NCBI RefSeq assembly: GCF_000500065.1
Contig: NZ_AYOU01000121.1
Location: 1 to 64,000, forward strand
From: Borrelia hispanica CRI
Lineage (GTDB): Bacteria; Spirochaetota; Spirochaetia; Borreliales; Borreliaceae
Direction: 5' to 3'
DNA: 64,000 nucleotides
The notes under the pieces were generated by a model. That model saw only the letters and a list, made by a program, of their open reading frames with translations. It was not told the DNA's origin and made no database searches. Every line of letters begins with the position of its first letter. The first letter of the stretch is position 1. Made by a program: the position numbers and the translations under genes. Below, piece after piece: positions 28,417-37,144 of the stretch.

Positions 28417-29060
28417 GAATTGTGATTATTTTTTTCTATCTTTTGTAGTAGATTTTTTGCTTCTAAATGATTAGGATTTAATGTCAACAGTTTTGTTAAA
28501 GTTTCTTTTGCTAGAATTTTATTCTTAGCATTAATTCTTGACTTTGCAAGTTTTAATAGTATATTTTGATTGTTTGGGAAAAATCTTAAAGCGTTTTCAT
28601 ATGCAAAATCAGCTTCATTATATCTCTCAAGTTTATAAAAAGAATCTGCAGTTAAGATATATACTTTAGCTATTCGAGCTCCATTGGCGTCAAGCCCGAT
28701 ATATTTTTGAAAATGTTTGAGAGCTTTTTTATATTGTCCTTGAAAAAAGTAAGCTTCTCCTAATGCTTGAATTATTCTTGAATCATGTTTTTTTATTTCA
28801 AGTCCTTTAATAGATTCTAGTTCAGCTTTTTTATATTCTCCTGTTGCTATTAAGCTCCATATGAGTATTACTCTTGCATCTAAATTATTTGGATTATTTT
28901 TTATTTCATTTTGAGTATTTATAATTGCTTCTTGAAATTTGCCTTGCCTGTAGAGTAAAAGGGAATCTTCTTTTACTTGTGCTTGTATTTTGATTGTTAG
29001 GCATAAAAGTAGCAAGCAAAGGATTATTCTTAATTTTGAGTCAAAATGTTTATTTGTCAT
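28413..29060 (-). CDS. Exported TPR-repeat protein
   Basis: About 215 residues from ATG 29060; the longer form from 29084 would overlap the bactofilin gene by 35 nt, while 29060 overlaps by 11 nt and has GGAGG 12 nt upstream. It has a signal peptide (RIILCLLLLCLTIKIQA) and then about five tetratricopeptide-like helix pairs, for example YRQGKFQEAIINTQNEIKNN, GEYKKAELESIKGL and GQYKKALKHFQKYIGL. It is probably a periplasmic scaffold for protein assembly. The coupling to bactofilin suggests a role in envelope or cell-shape machinery (inference). Confidence 0.88.
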   Translation of the reverse strand: MTNKHFDSKLRIILCLLLLCLTIKIQAQVKEDSLLLYRQGKFQEAIINTQNEIKNNPNNLDARVILIWSLIATGEYKKAELESIKGLEIKKHDSRIIQALGEAYFFQGQYKKALKHFQKYIGLDANGARIAKVYILTADSFYKLERYNEADFAYENALRFFPNNQNILLKLAKSRINAKNKILAKETLTKLLTLNPNHLEAKNLLQKIEKNNHNS

Positions 29061-29415
29061 TTTGCCATTTTTCCTCCATTTCACAATTTCCGTTAAATGA
29101 GGCTCCTGCTTCTATGAATAGTTCTTTTGTTGTTATGTTGCCAATTAATTTACCAGTTTTATAAATTTTGATTGTCTCTAAAGCCTCTACATTCCCTTTC
29201 ATTGTACCATGATTGAGAAAATTATTACATTTAATTTCTGCTTCCACATGGGCTTTTTCTCTTAGATATATTGAACTTGTAGAATTTATGAATCCTTTGA
29301 GTATGCCATCAATGATTATCGGTTTACTACTTTCTATATATCCTTCAAAGTTAAAATTACTCTTTATGACATTTTGGGTGCCGTTTTCTTCAAATTCTAG
29401 GGTGTCTATGCTCAA
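29050..29415 (-). CDS. Bactofilin (polymer-forming cytoskeletal protein)
   Basis: 121 residues, a single DUF583/bactofilin beta-helix domain flanked by short tails. Landmarks are IDGILKGFINSTSSIYL, HVEAEIKCNNFLNHGTMKGNV and FIEAGASFNGNCEM, with the Gly/Ile pattern of beta-helix turns. Bactofilins self-assemble into filaments used in cell shape and wall synthesis. TTG start at 29415 with AGGAG (complement of 29421-29425) 5 nt away. A hairpin immediately precedes the ribosome site. Confidence 0.88.
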   Translation of the reverse strand: MSIDTLEFEENGTQNVIKSNFNFEGYIESSKPIIIDGILKGFINSTSSIYLREKAHVEAEIKCNNFLNHGTMKGNVEALETIKIYKTGKLIGNITTKELFIEAGASFNGNCEMEEKWQNDK

Positions 29416-29428
29416 TGTTTCTCCTAAA

Positions 29429-29461
29429 AATGAATGCTTATTTTTATTTTAAGCATTCATT
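29429..29461 (-). terminator. Hairpin between BI-1 gene and bactofilin
   Basis: AATGAATGCTT (29429-29439) and AAGCATTCATT (29451-29461) form a perfect 11-bp stem with an 11-nt A/T loop. On the - strand it is followed by TTTTT and then, at once, by the bactofilin ribosome site. It can end transcription of the BI-1/fusA unit or act as an attenuator in the bactofilin leader. Confidence 0.7.
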
Positions 29462-29503
29462 TTTTATTTTACATTTAAATTTTAGCTTGTTGATTTTTAG
29501 ATT

Positions 29504-30199
29504 TTAATCTCTTCTTTGTCCCAAAAATCTTAGTAAGTATAAAAATAAATTTATGAAATCTAGGTAAAGTTTTAAAGAAGCTACTACTGCCATTCTATTT
29601 TTGATTTCAGTACCATCTTCTAACATATTATCCATTTTAGAAATATTTTGAACATCATAGGCTGTTAATCCTGTAAATAAAATGACACCTAAAATTGAGA
29701 TTAAAAAATTAAGACCTGAACTTCTGAAGAACATGTTAAGTATAGATGCGATGATGATGCCCCATAATCCCATCATAAAATAGCTACCCATTTTTGTAAG
29801 ATCTGTACTTGTTGTGTGTCCATAAAATGACATTGCAAGGAAGGTTAAAGAAGTAATTCCAAATGTATAAAATATTGAACCTTGAGTATATATCATAAAT
29901 ATAGAAGATAATGTTACTCCTGTTAAAGCTGAGTACATGAGAAAAAGAGCTGTTGCTGTCCCACTTGATATCCTATTAATTGCACCACTTATTGCATAAA
30001 CAAAGCCGAATTGTATAAGTATTATGGCTATATATGACATTGGATTTGTAAATATTATGGCTCTAATTATTGCATTTTCAGATGTTGTGTATGCAAATAT
30101 TGCAGATATTAAAAGCCCAACTGACATTAATCCAAAAACATGAGCCAAAAATTTATTTTTTATTTTTATTTCTTGTTTATCTTGCGTTAATTCAAGCAT
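29504..30199 (-). CDS. Bax inhibitor-1/YccA family membrane protein
   Basis: 231 residues with about seven hydrophobic segments covering residues 17-225. Family landmarks are FMYSALTGVTLSSIF-like segments (LMYSALTGVTLSSIFMIY), SFYGHTTSTDLTKMGSYFMMG, and the C-terminal LTAYDVQNISKM with its conserved Asp. BI-1 proteins are inner-membrane calcium-leak or protease-modulator proteins; the role in spirochaetes is not known to me. It lies 12 nt downstream of fusA with AGGAGG before its ATG, so it is likely cotranscribed. Confidence 0.9.
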   Translation of the reverse strand: MLELTQDKQEIKIKNKFLAHVFGLMSVGLLISAIFAYTTSENAIIRAIIFTNPMSYIAIILIQFGFVYAISGAINRISSGTATALFLMYSALTGVTLSSIFMIYTQGSIFYTFGITSLTFLAMSFYGHTTSTDLTKMGSYFMMGLWGIIIASILNMFFRSSGLNFLISILGVILFTGLTAYDVQNISKMDNMLEDGTEIKNRMAVVASLKLYLDFINLFLYLLRFLGQRRD

Positions 30200-30211
30200 T
30201 ATGATTCCTCC

Positions 30212-32293
30212 TTATTTGTTGTTTTGTTCGTTAAATTTTTTACATAGTTCATTAAATGTTGCATTTGGAACTTTGCCATATCTTAAAAATTCCATTGAAA
30301 ACTCAGCTTTTCCTTGTGTAGATGATCTTAAAACAGTTGAAAATCCAAACATTTCACTTAACGGTACTTCGGCTTCGACCTTTGAGAAAGTGCCTTCTTC
30401 AGAAGACCCTAAAATTATTCCTCTTCTTTGATTGAGTAGGCCAAACATATTTCCTTGGAATTCTGTTGGGCCTTCAAGAGTTACTTTCATGATTGGTTCT
30501 AGTATTGTAGGTTTTGCCTTATTATAAGCTTCTCTAAATGCTCCAATTGCTGCTAATTGAAATGCAATATCTGATGAATCAACAATATGGTATTGTCCAT
30601 CATTAATTGTAATTTTGATTCCAACAATTGGGAATCCAATTAAGGTTCCCTTTTCCATAGCCTTTTGGAATCCTTTATCACATGATGGAATATATTCTGT
30701 TGGAATTACTCCACCTTTTATAAGATTGACAAATTCGTAAGTTTGTTCTTCTGTATCAAGTGGTTCCATAAATCCGGCAACTCTTCCAAACTGCCCTGCA
30801 CCGCCTGATTGTTTTTTATGAGTATAATTAAATTCTGCTTTTTCTGTAATAGTTTCTCTATATGCTACTTGGGGCATTCCTGTTTCAACTTCGGCTTTAA
30901 ATTCTCGTTTCATTCTCTCAATATAGACTTCTAAGTGTAATTCACCCATTCCTTGTATTATTGTTTCTTTTGATTCACTATCTACATAAGTTTTAAATGT
31001 AGGATCTTCTTTAGTAAATCGTCCAAGAGCTTTAGCCATATTGTCAGCTGATTTTTTATCTTTGGGTTTGATTGATAGAGATATTACTGGTTCTGGGATA
31101 TACATTGATGTCATTGAGTAATTAATAGAAGGGTCACAGAATGTATCTCCTGATGCGCATTCTATCCCAAATAAAGCCACAATATCGCCACTGCTTCCAA
31201 ATTCAATGTCCTCAGTATTATTGGCATGCATTCTAATGAGTCTTCCAACTTTAAACTTTTTAGAAGTTCTTGAATTTATTAATTCTTGTCCTTTTTTTAA
31301 AACTCCTTGATATATTCTGACATAAGTTAATTGTCCATATTGTCCGTCTTCTAGTTTAAAAGCTAATGCTACAGTTGGTAATGTTTCGTCAGTTTTAAGT
31401 TGAATTTCTTTTTCATTTGCATTTAAGTCAAGTGCTACGTTTTGAATATCATGAGGCGAAGGTAAAAATTTATTTACAGCATCAAGTAAAAGCTGTACTC
31501 CTTTGTTTTTATATGCAGAACCCATAAATACTGGACAAAGTTTTAAAGATAAAGTTCCTGTCCTAATTGCTTCGTATATTGTCTCAAGAGCCACATTTTT
31601 TCCTTCCATATGTAGTTCCATAAGTTCATCATTAAAATCAGATAAAGCATCAAGCATTATTTTGCGCTTTTCTTCAGCTTTATTTAACAATTCAGCAGGA
31701 ATTTCTTTTTCTATAATTTCTGTTCCATCTTTACCTTCAAAGTAATAGGCTTTCATCACAACAAGATCAACAACTCCCATGTGCTTATCTTCAAGTCCAA
31801 TTGGAATTTGCATTAAAACTGAATTTAAACCAAGTTTATCTTTAAGTTGATCTTTTACATTACTAGGATTTGCCCCAGTCTTATCACATTTATTCACGAA
31901 AGCAAGTCGTGGTACATTATATCTTTTTAATTGTCTATCAACTGTAATTGATTGAGATTGGACTCCTGCAACGGAATCAAGAACAAGTATTGCTCCATCT
32001 AAAACTCTAAGTGAGCGTTCAACTTCAATTGTGAAATCAACGTGACCTGGAGTATCAATAATATTGATTGGATGATTTTTCCATTCAACATGAGTTGCGG
32101 CTGATGCAATTGTGATACCTCGTTCTTTTTCAAGTTCCATTGAATCCATTGTTGCTCCAACACCATCTTTTCCCTTAACTTCATGAATAGCGTGAATTTT
32201 GTTACAATAAAATAGAATACGTTCTGTGAGTGTGGTTTTCCCTGAGTCGATATGAGCACTAATACCTATGTTGCGCAATTTTTTGTAGTCCAT
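30212..32293 (-). CDS. fusA: Elongation factor G
   Basis: Translational GTPase, 693 residues with all five EF-G domains. G1 is AHIDSGKTT (13-21), switch [10 protein letters not shown], and G4 NKCDKTGA; domain IV has [11 protein letters not shown], and the C-terminus the [12 protein letters not shown] region. AGGAGG precedes the ATG by about 9 nt. Borrelia carries two EF-G proteins, one for translocation and one for ribosome recycling. The position matches BB0540, but the division of labour cannot be read from this sequence alone. Confidence 0.96.
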   Translation of the reverse strand: MDYKKLRNIGISAHIDSGKTTLTERILFYCNKIHAIHEVKGKDGVGATMDSMELEKERGITIASAATHVEWKNHPINIIDTPGHVDFTIEVERSLRVLDGAILVLDSVAGVQSQSITVDRQLKRYNVPRLAFVNKCDKTGANPSNVKDQLKDKLGLNSVLMQIPIGLEDKHMGVVDLVVMKAYYFEGKDGTEIIEKEIPAELLNKAEEKRKIMLDALSDFNDELMELHMEGKNVALETIYEAIRTGTLSLKLCPVFMGSAYKNKGVQLLLDAVNKFLPSPHDIQNVALDLNANEKEIQLKTDETLPTVALAFKLEDGQYGQLTYVRIYQGVLKKGQELINSRTSKKFKVGRLIRMHANNTEDIEFGSSGDIVALFGIECASGDTFCDPSINYSMTSMYIPEPVISLSIKPKDKKSADNMAKALGRFTKEDPTFKTYVDSESKETIIQGMGELHLEVYIERMKREFKAEVETGMPQVAYRETITEKAEFNYTHKKQSGGAGQFGRVAGFMEPLDTEEQTYEFVNLIKGGVIPTEYIPSCDKGFQKAMEKGTLIGFPIVGIKITINDGQYHIVDSSDIAFQLAAIGAFREAYNKAKPTILEPIMKVTLEGPTEFQGNMFGLLNQRRGIILGSSEEGTFSKVEAEVPLSEMFGFSTVLRSSTQGKAEFSMEFLRYGKVPNATFNELCKKFNEQNNK

Positions 32294-32851
32294 GGAATAT
32301 TTCCTCCTGAGCGTGTATTACTTAGAACATTAATTGTCTTTAGTATTCTACATGATTTTTTTAGAAAAGTCTATTTTAAACTCTTTAAGTTGTCTTTGGC
32401 TTGAGAGAGTTTTATTTTAAGAAAAGATAAATAACTTTAATTGAAGTATAAATTAGGTATGTTTCTATTCTTAATTGATTTTATTTGACAAAAGTTTTCA
32501 TATTAACATTTATAATATTTGTCTAATACATAAATGTATAAGCTATGAAAGTGTTAATGTTATTTATTAGTTATTATAAGATTTTTGATGTTAAGAATTA
32601 TTTTGTTTTATTTTTTTGTTAGGTATTATATCTTTTGCATTATTTTATAAAAGTTGTTTTGTAAAGAAAGTTTGTTATATTGAGATTTGCTTGACTAAGT
32701 TGTGTTAAACATATACATTTAATTATAAGGAATATATCATTTAGTAAATTTTGATTTTATTGATTAAAAATACTTAACATTATTTAATGAATTTACTCTT
32801 TCTTTACTTTATATTTTATACTCCTAAGAATAACTATTGGAGGATATAAGT
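32294..32851. promoter_or_regulatory. Long intergenic region between fusA (-) and KTSC gene (+)
   Basis: There are 558 nt, about 80% A+T, without a convincing gene on either strand. Best + strand promoter: TTGACT at 32691-32696, 17-nt spacer, TACATT at 32714-32719, giving a 5' leader of about 125 nt. A second TTGACA at 32485-32490 has TATAAT only after 20 nt. ACATTTAT (32507-32514) and ATAAATGT (32530-32537) form a weak inverted repeat. It is unusually long for this compact chromosome. Confidence 0.4.
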
Positions 32852-33079
32852 TTGAATACTTTAACAATATCTCATGAATTGAGTAAGATATGTCAGGTTG
32901 ATTATGATTCTGCTTTGTCTGAACTTTCTGTATTTTTTAAAGACGGAAGAGCTTATAAGTATTTTAAAATTGAGCCAAGACACTTTAACATAATATCTAA
33001 ACTTGTACAAGAAAAAAAATCAGTTGGGAAATATTTAACTGAACACATATTTAACAAGTATGATCAAGAAAGGCTTTAG
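32852..33079 (+). CDS. KTSC-domain small protein
   Basis: 75 residues from TTG 32852, chosen because GGAGG at 32839-32843 is 8 nt upstream; TTG 32837 would lie before that site. The core is YDSALSELSVFFKDGRAYKYFKI, the KTSC pattern (a short beta-domain often found alone or beside RNA/lysyl-tRNA synthetase-related proteins). The C-terminal half is helical and basic. The function is unknown; an RNA or nucleic-acid contact is possible but unproven. Confidence 0.75.
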   Translation: MNTLTISHELSKICQVDYDSALSELSVFFKDGRAYKYFKIEPRHFNIISKLVQEKKSVGKYLTEHIFNKYDQERL

Positions 33080-33103
33080 ATTTTAAATTTATTTTTTAAT
33101 TGG

Positions 33104-33150
33104 CTAAGAAGGATTGTTATTAAAATCCTTCTTAGTATAGAAATCTTTTT
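33104..33150 (+). terminator. Rho-independent terminator after KTSC gene
   Basis: CTAAGAAGGATT (33104-33115) and AATCCTTCTTAG (33124-33135) make a perfect 12-bp stem with an 8-nt loop. After TATAGAAATC comes a run of seven T. It lies 25 nt past the stop at 33079. Confidence 0.85.
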
Positions 33151-33197
33151 TTCGTTTATGTTACTTTATAATTTATTTAAAGAAGGGAGGATTGTAT

Positions 33198-33230
33198 TTG
33201 CGTTTTTTTGTGATAAAGTTTATCATGTAG
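33198..33230 (+). CDS. Possible 10-codon leader peptide
   Basis: A strong ribosome-binding sequence (AAGGGAGG, 33183-33190) is followed 7 nt later by TTG 33198 and ten codons reading MRFFVIKFIM, then TAG. The palindromic TGATAAAGTTTATCA (33211-33225) lies inside it. It sits 54 nt before the next real start. It may be a translated leader controlling the outer-membrane gene at 33284, or a decayed start. Confidence 0.25.
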   Translation: MRFFVIKFIM

Positions 33231-33283
33231 TTTAAGTTATTTGGTGGCCTATTGTTTATTTTATTTTATGGGGGCTGTAAGAG

Positions 33284-34372
33284 ATGAGGAAAAAATTAAT
33301 TTTTATAACATTATTATTAGTTTCACTTTTTAGTACATCTTATGCCAAAGTTATATATTTTTCAGCAGGATTTAGTACACAAATTAGTCTTGAATCACTT
33401 TCTTTTTTTGGGCAAAAAACAGGTACAATATTGGATAAATTGATGAGTTCTGAATTGTTTCCTATATTGAAAAATATTAGGGTTAATTTGTTTAATCAGA
33501 TAAAAGAATTTGAAAATAGTGCACATAAGTTGCATAATTCTTTTCAAAAAAATTTATCTCTTTTTATTCAACTGTATAAGAAAAGGAAAAGTGGAAGTGG
33601 TTCACAGGTAGGAGATATGGATGATTCTGACCTTGATGGGTTTGGACCACTTTTAAATAGTACTCATAATTTGAGATCATTTGTATTTGAATTGAGCAAA
33701 TTACATCGCAACGGTACTTTTAGAAAGTTAGGTGAAAGTGGCTCGCATTTGAAAGAGCTTATAGTGGATTTGGAAAACACAGCAAAACAGGCCCTTAGTC
33801 TTAAGGATTCTTTGTTTGCTCAATTAAATGAATTTGGAGTCTATAATCAAGATGACTTGATGAAAATATGGAATGAAATTTCCACTCCTGGAACTAATTT
33901 GAATGATGCTTTGAGGCAGAAAGTTTCACCTTTGTTTAGTAGCGGATTTCAAGGTTATTTTCAAGTTGGACTTCCTATTTTTCAAAGTAATTTTTATTAT
34001 GGTTTCGAACTTGGATTTGGGATGAATCTTGGAAGGCTTATTGTTCCGCATTTAAGACTTTTAGAATCTTCTTATCCTGTTAAGTTGGGAATGGGCATTA
34101 TGCCAAGATTGTTTGTTAAATATGATATTTACTATTTGGCAGCTACTCTGTTTTCAGGTTTTGGTGACAGATCTTTAGTTGTAGATCCTATTTATGTAGG
34201 AAATTTAACAAGTAAGAATAAGATAACCAATCCTTTTAGTGTTATTGAAACGGGTCTTAGATTAAGGTTGGCTTTTCTTAATTTTGAATCATCAGTATTA
34301 TTTTCTATTAATGATTTCAAGTATAGAGACTTAAGAGTTGGGCTTGGGTTTGAAATACCAATAGTTATTTAG
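33284..34372 (+). CDS. Exported beta-rich protein, probable outer-membrane barrel (paralogue of 35119 gene)
   Basis: 362 residues with a clear signal peptide ending TSYA. The middle (about 50-205) is helical, with a Lys/Ser/Gly-rich, acidic spacer near KSGSGSQVGDMDDSDLDG. The last 150 residues alternate hydrophobic and polar residues in strands (GYFQVGLPIF, YYGFELGFGMN, LRVGLGFEIPIVI) like a small outer-membrane barrel. The strand pattern and ending match the product of 35119-35751. The helical insert is what makes it longer. The function is unknown. Confidence 0.75.
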   Translation: MRKKLIFITLLLVSLFSTSYAKVIYFSAGFSTQISLESLSFFGQKTGTILDKLMSSELFPILKNIRVNLFNQIKEFENSAHKLHNSFQKNLSLFIQLYKKRKSGSGSQVGDMDDSDLDGFGPLLNSTHNLRSFVFELSKLHRNGTFRKLGESGSHLKELIVDLENTAKQALSLKDSLFAQLNEFGVYNQDDLMKIWNEISTPGTNLNDALRQKVSPLFSSGFQGYFQVGLPIFQSNFYYGFELGFGMNLGRLIVPHLRLLESSYPVKLGMGIMPRLFVKYDIYYLAATLFSGFGDRSLVVDPIYVGNLTSKNKITNPFSVIETGLRLRLAFLNFESSVLFSINDFKYRDLRVGLGFEIPIVI

Positions 34373-34496
34373 ATAATAGCATCATTATTTATGGGTATAA
34401 ATAGATATGTAGATATTTTTTATTGATGATATATGTCTATATGTTGCTATCTATGTTATTAATTTAGCTTTTTAAGTTAGTGTTAGGTTTTTTTAT

Positions 34497-35030
34497 ATGT
34501 ATAAGGGGTTGTTCCTTTGTTTACTTTATTTTGTGTTGTCTTGTAAAACTTTTGATAAAGATTATCAAACTATAGCAGGTGAGTATTATAAGCTTGCAAA
34601 GTTAAATGAAGAACTTGGTAATAATCAAACATCTGTTGAGCTTTATGAACAAGCTATTAAATTTGATTCTAATATAAATGCTGCTTCTGGTTACAATTTT
34701 ATTTTGGCTTACGTTAATTTAAAGAGGTATGAAGAGGCCGAATTAAAGCTTGAATCTTTATTGGAGAATGATAAAGATAATATTTTGTTAATTAATTTGA
34801 AAGCCTATTTATTTTTTAAGAAAGATAATTTGGAGGAGTCTTTAAAATTATATTTAAAGACCTTAGAAATAGCGCCTGCTAATCAAGAAGCGTTATTTAA
34901 TGTTTTTTATATTTATCATTTAAATAAAGACATGGAAAATGCGAAGAAATATATCTTAAAGTATCAAGAATTCAAATATTCAGTGCCTTCTAATGCTAGT
35001 GATATAGTTTCTTCTATTTTAAAGGATTAG
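34497..35030 (+). CDS. TPR lipoprotein
   Basis: 177 residues. The short signal has a lipobox ending LSC with Cys16, followed by TPR units: YYKLAKLNEELGNNQTSVEL, YVNLKRYEEAELKLESLLEN, KAYLFFKKDNLEESLKLYLK and VFYIYHLNKDMENAKKYI. Such lipid-anchored TPR proteins often assist outer-membrane protein assembly or secretion. Its place between two paralogous barrel-like genes is consistent with that, but no partner is proven. Confidence 0.85.
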   Translation: MYKGLFLCLLYFVLSCKTFDKDYQTIAGEYYKLAKLNEELGNNQTSVELYEQAIKFDSNINAASGYNFILAYVNLKRYEEAELKLESLLENDKDNILLINLKAYLFFKKDNLEESLKLYLKTLEIAPANQEALFNVFYIYHLNKDMENAKKYILKYQEFKYSVPSNASDIVSSILKD

Positions 35031-35118
35031 GGTTAGAGATCTTTTTTACTACTTTTGATGTCTATATTCCATGATCTTAATGTGTAAATTCATTTAGATA
35101 TTTTGGAGGGTTAATATC

Positions 35119-35751
35119 ATGAAAATAAAATTTTTGTTTGTAAGTTTGTGGATATTTGTTACATTAAATGTTTTTTCAAGTGTTGATTTTGAGCTTAATT
35201 TTGGTTTTGGTTTTGATTTTCCAGTTAGCACCATTGCAAATTTTTATAAGACAGCTTTGGATGTTGGTAGAGAACTTGAAAGCACTATGTCTATTTTAAA
35301 GAAAGCTGAGATTGTTAGGAATTTTGCAGATATGGTTAATATTTCTAAATCAGGTTTAACCTATGGAGGATACGTTCAAATGGGAGCAAAATTTGATGAT
35401 TTTTGTTCACTTGGTTTTGAACTTGGACTTGATTTTAATGTATTTAGAAGTATTAATAGTAAAGGACGATTGCATAATCTGCTTTCATTTGTTTCAGCTA
35501 TTGAACCTAAATTTTATACAAGATTAGATTTCTTTATAGGAGCTGTTACATTTTTTACTGGTCCTAGGGCTAATATTGCTACTGCTATTCAAGATTCTAT
35601 TTTAGCTGAATTTGGAATGTTTGGTTGGGATTTGGGAGCAAGAGCTACATGTGCTTTTTTGACAATTGAGGGATATTATTGTTGGAATATTCAGAATAAT
35701 AAATTTTCTGATTTTAAATTTGGTGTAGGTCTTGAGTTTGGCGTTATTTAG
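35119..35751 (+). CDS. Exported beta-rich protein, probable outer-membrane barrel (paralogue of 33284 gene)
   Basis: 210 residues. The signal peptide ends near NVFSS. The mature part aligns by eye with the 33284 protein: GYVQMGAKFDD to GYFQVGLPIFQ, SLGFELGLDFNVFRS to YYGFELGFGMNLGR, and the ending FGVGLEFGVI to VGLGFEIPIVI. It lacks the 150-residue helical insert. GGAGG lies about 10 nt before the ATG. A small outer-membrane barrel is likely from the alternating pattern and the aromatic-rich C-terminal strands. Confidence 0.75.
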   Translation: MKIKFLFVSLWIFVTLNVFSSVDFELNFGFGFDFPVSTIANFYKTALDVGRELESTMSILKKAEIVRNFADMVNISKSGLTYGGYVQMGAKFDDFCSLGFELGLDFNVFRSINSKGRLHNLLSFVSAIEPKFYTRLDFFIGAVTFFTGPRANIATAIQDSILAEFGMFGWDLGARATCAFLTIEGYYCWNIQNNKFSDFKFGVGLEFGVI

Positions 35752-35851
35752 GGCATTATATAGTCAATTCTTGTTTTTTAATAAATATTGATAGAATTTG
35801 GGTATTTTTTGTTTGTAATGGAGATTGTTATTTTTGGAAATTTTTGTAAAC

Positions 35852-35881
35852 TTGTATGAATTATTTATATTAATGTACAAT
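35852..35881 (+). promoter_or_regulatory. Promoter candidate for prs
   Basis: TTGTAT (35852-35857), 18-nt spacer, TACAAT (35876-35881), about 38 nt before the prs start. The -35 is weak; the -10 is preceded directly by TG. Confidence 0.4.
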
Positions 35882-35919
35882 AAAATAAAGATTTTCTGTT
35901 TGAATAGGGAGTTTTAACA

Positions 35920-37140
35920 TTGAGCTTGCTTATGAAAAAATCAATAGGAATTATTGCATGTCCTGGGGGACGGGTATTTGCAGAAAAAATAATGGCAGAA
36001 CTTAATACAATATTTTTAGATGCTGAGAATAAAGTTATTGAACAAATTTCGCAAACTTCTAATTGTTCAAAGGAAGATGTTTTGAAATTTGAAGGAATTT
36101 TATCTCCTTTTTTAGAGGGACTTGAATTTTCTAATTTAAGGTTTGATGAGACTATGGAAATTCCTGTAAATTTTATTAAATTTGCTAATGGTGAGTTTAA
36201 GTCAGAGATTTTAAAAACCATCAGAAATAAAGATATTTTTATTGTGCAAGATGTTTCTAATACTTATCCAGTTACTGTGAATAATAATGAAGAAGTAGTG
36301 ATGACGGTTAATGATCATTTGATGAATTTGATGACCACAATAGACGCTTGCATGCAGGCTAAGGCCAATTCTGTTAGTGTTATTGTTCCTTCTTATCCTT
36401 ATTCAAGGCAAGATAAAAAACATTCACGAGAAGGGCTAACGGCAAGTCTTTTTGGAAGATTTTTGGAAGAGTTGGGAATAAAACATATTTTAACATTGGA
36501 TATTCATTCAAAGGCTATTGAAAATGTCTTTAGAAAGTCGTATTTTGAAAATTTAAATGCGTCTTATGAAATTTTTGATGCTTTAGCTGAACTGATTGAT
36601 ATTAGAGATTCCAACTTAGTAGTTGTATCTCCTGATACAGGAGCTGTTAATCGAAATAAGTTTTTTGCATCTAATCTTAAAAGACCCTTGGCTTTGCTTT
36701 ATAAAGAGAGAGATTACTCAAAAGTAACGCATAATGTTAATGATTCGAATATTTCTGTTACTAAATTGTTGGGAGATGTTGAGGGTAAGAATGTTTTTAT
36801 GAGTGATGATATTTTGGCTACTGGTGGTACTTTTATTAAAGCAGTGAAATTGTTAAAAAGTATGGGGGCTAAAAAAATTATATGTGCAGTAAGTCTACCA
36901 TTTTTTAATGGAGATGCCGTTAGGTATTTTGATAAAGCCTATGAGGAAGGTTATTTTTATAAGATAATTGGGACAAATGCTGTTTATCATGATGATAAAC
37001 TTCTTAGTAAACCTTGGTACTATGAAGCTAATGTTGCACATCTTTTTGCAGGTGCAATTTTTGCAATTCATAATAGAGTTAGTTTGCAAAAAATTCTTGA
37101 TAGAAGCCATGACATTCAAAATTTAATTTCTAAGAGTTAA
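35920..37140 (+). CDS. prs: Ribose-phosphate pyrophosphokinase, long form
   Basis: Makes PRPP from ribose 5-phosphate and ATP. 406 residues against about 315 for the usual bacterial enzyme. The core is recognisable: FANGEFKSEI, VIVPSYPYSRQDKKHSREGL (substrate loop), LTLDIHSKAIE, VVSPDTGAVNR, and the PRPP loop SDDILATGGTFIKA. The extra length lies mainly at residues about 28-68 and in an insert around VNNNEEVVMTVNDHLMNLM. The start is TTG 35920, with AGGGAG 8 nt upstream; ATG 35932 is too far from it. The xylB-like gene follows after 4 nt. Confidence 0.9.
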   Translation: MSLLMKKSIGIIACPGGRVFAEKIMAELNTIFLDAENKVIEQISQTSNCSKEDVLKFEGILSPFLEGLEFSNLRFDETMEIPVNFIKFANGEFKSEILKTIRNKDIFIVQDVSNTYPVTVNNNEEVVMTVNDHLMNLMTTIDACMQAKANSVSVIVPSYPYSRQDKKHSREGLTASLFGRFLEELGIKHILTLDIHSKAIENVFRKSYFENLNASYEIFDALAELIDIRDSNLVVVSPDTGAVNRNKFFASNLKRPLALLYKERDYSKVTHNVNDSNISVTKLLGDVEGKNVFMSDDILATGGTFIKAVKLLKSMGAKKIICAVSLPFFNGDAVRYFDKAYEEGYFYKIIGTNAVYHDDKLLSKPWYYEANVAHLFAGAIFAIHNRVSLQKILDRSHDIQNLISKS

Positions 37141-37144
37141 TTTT

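Noticed and set aside
32294-32851. Hidden small gene or ncRNA in the long gap before the KTSC gene
   Set aside because: Stops are frequent in all frames, and the only inverted repeat is AT-rich and weak; nothing beyond promoter candidates is supported.
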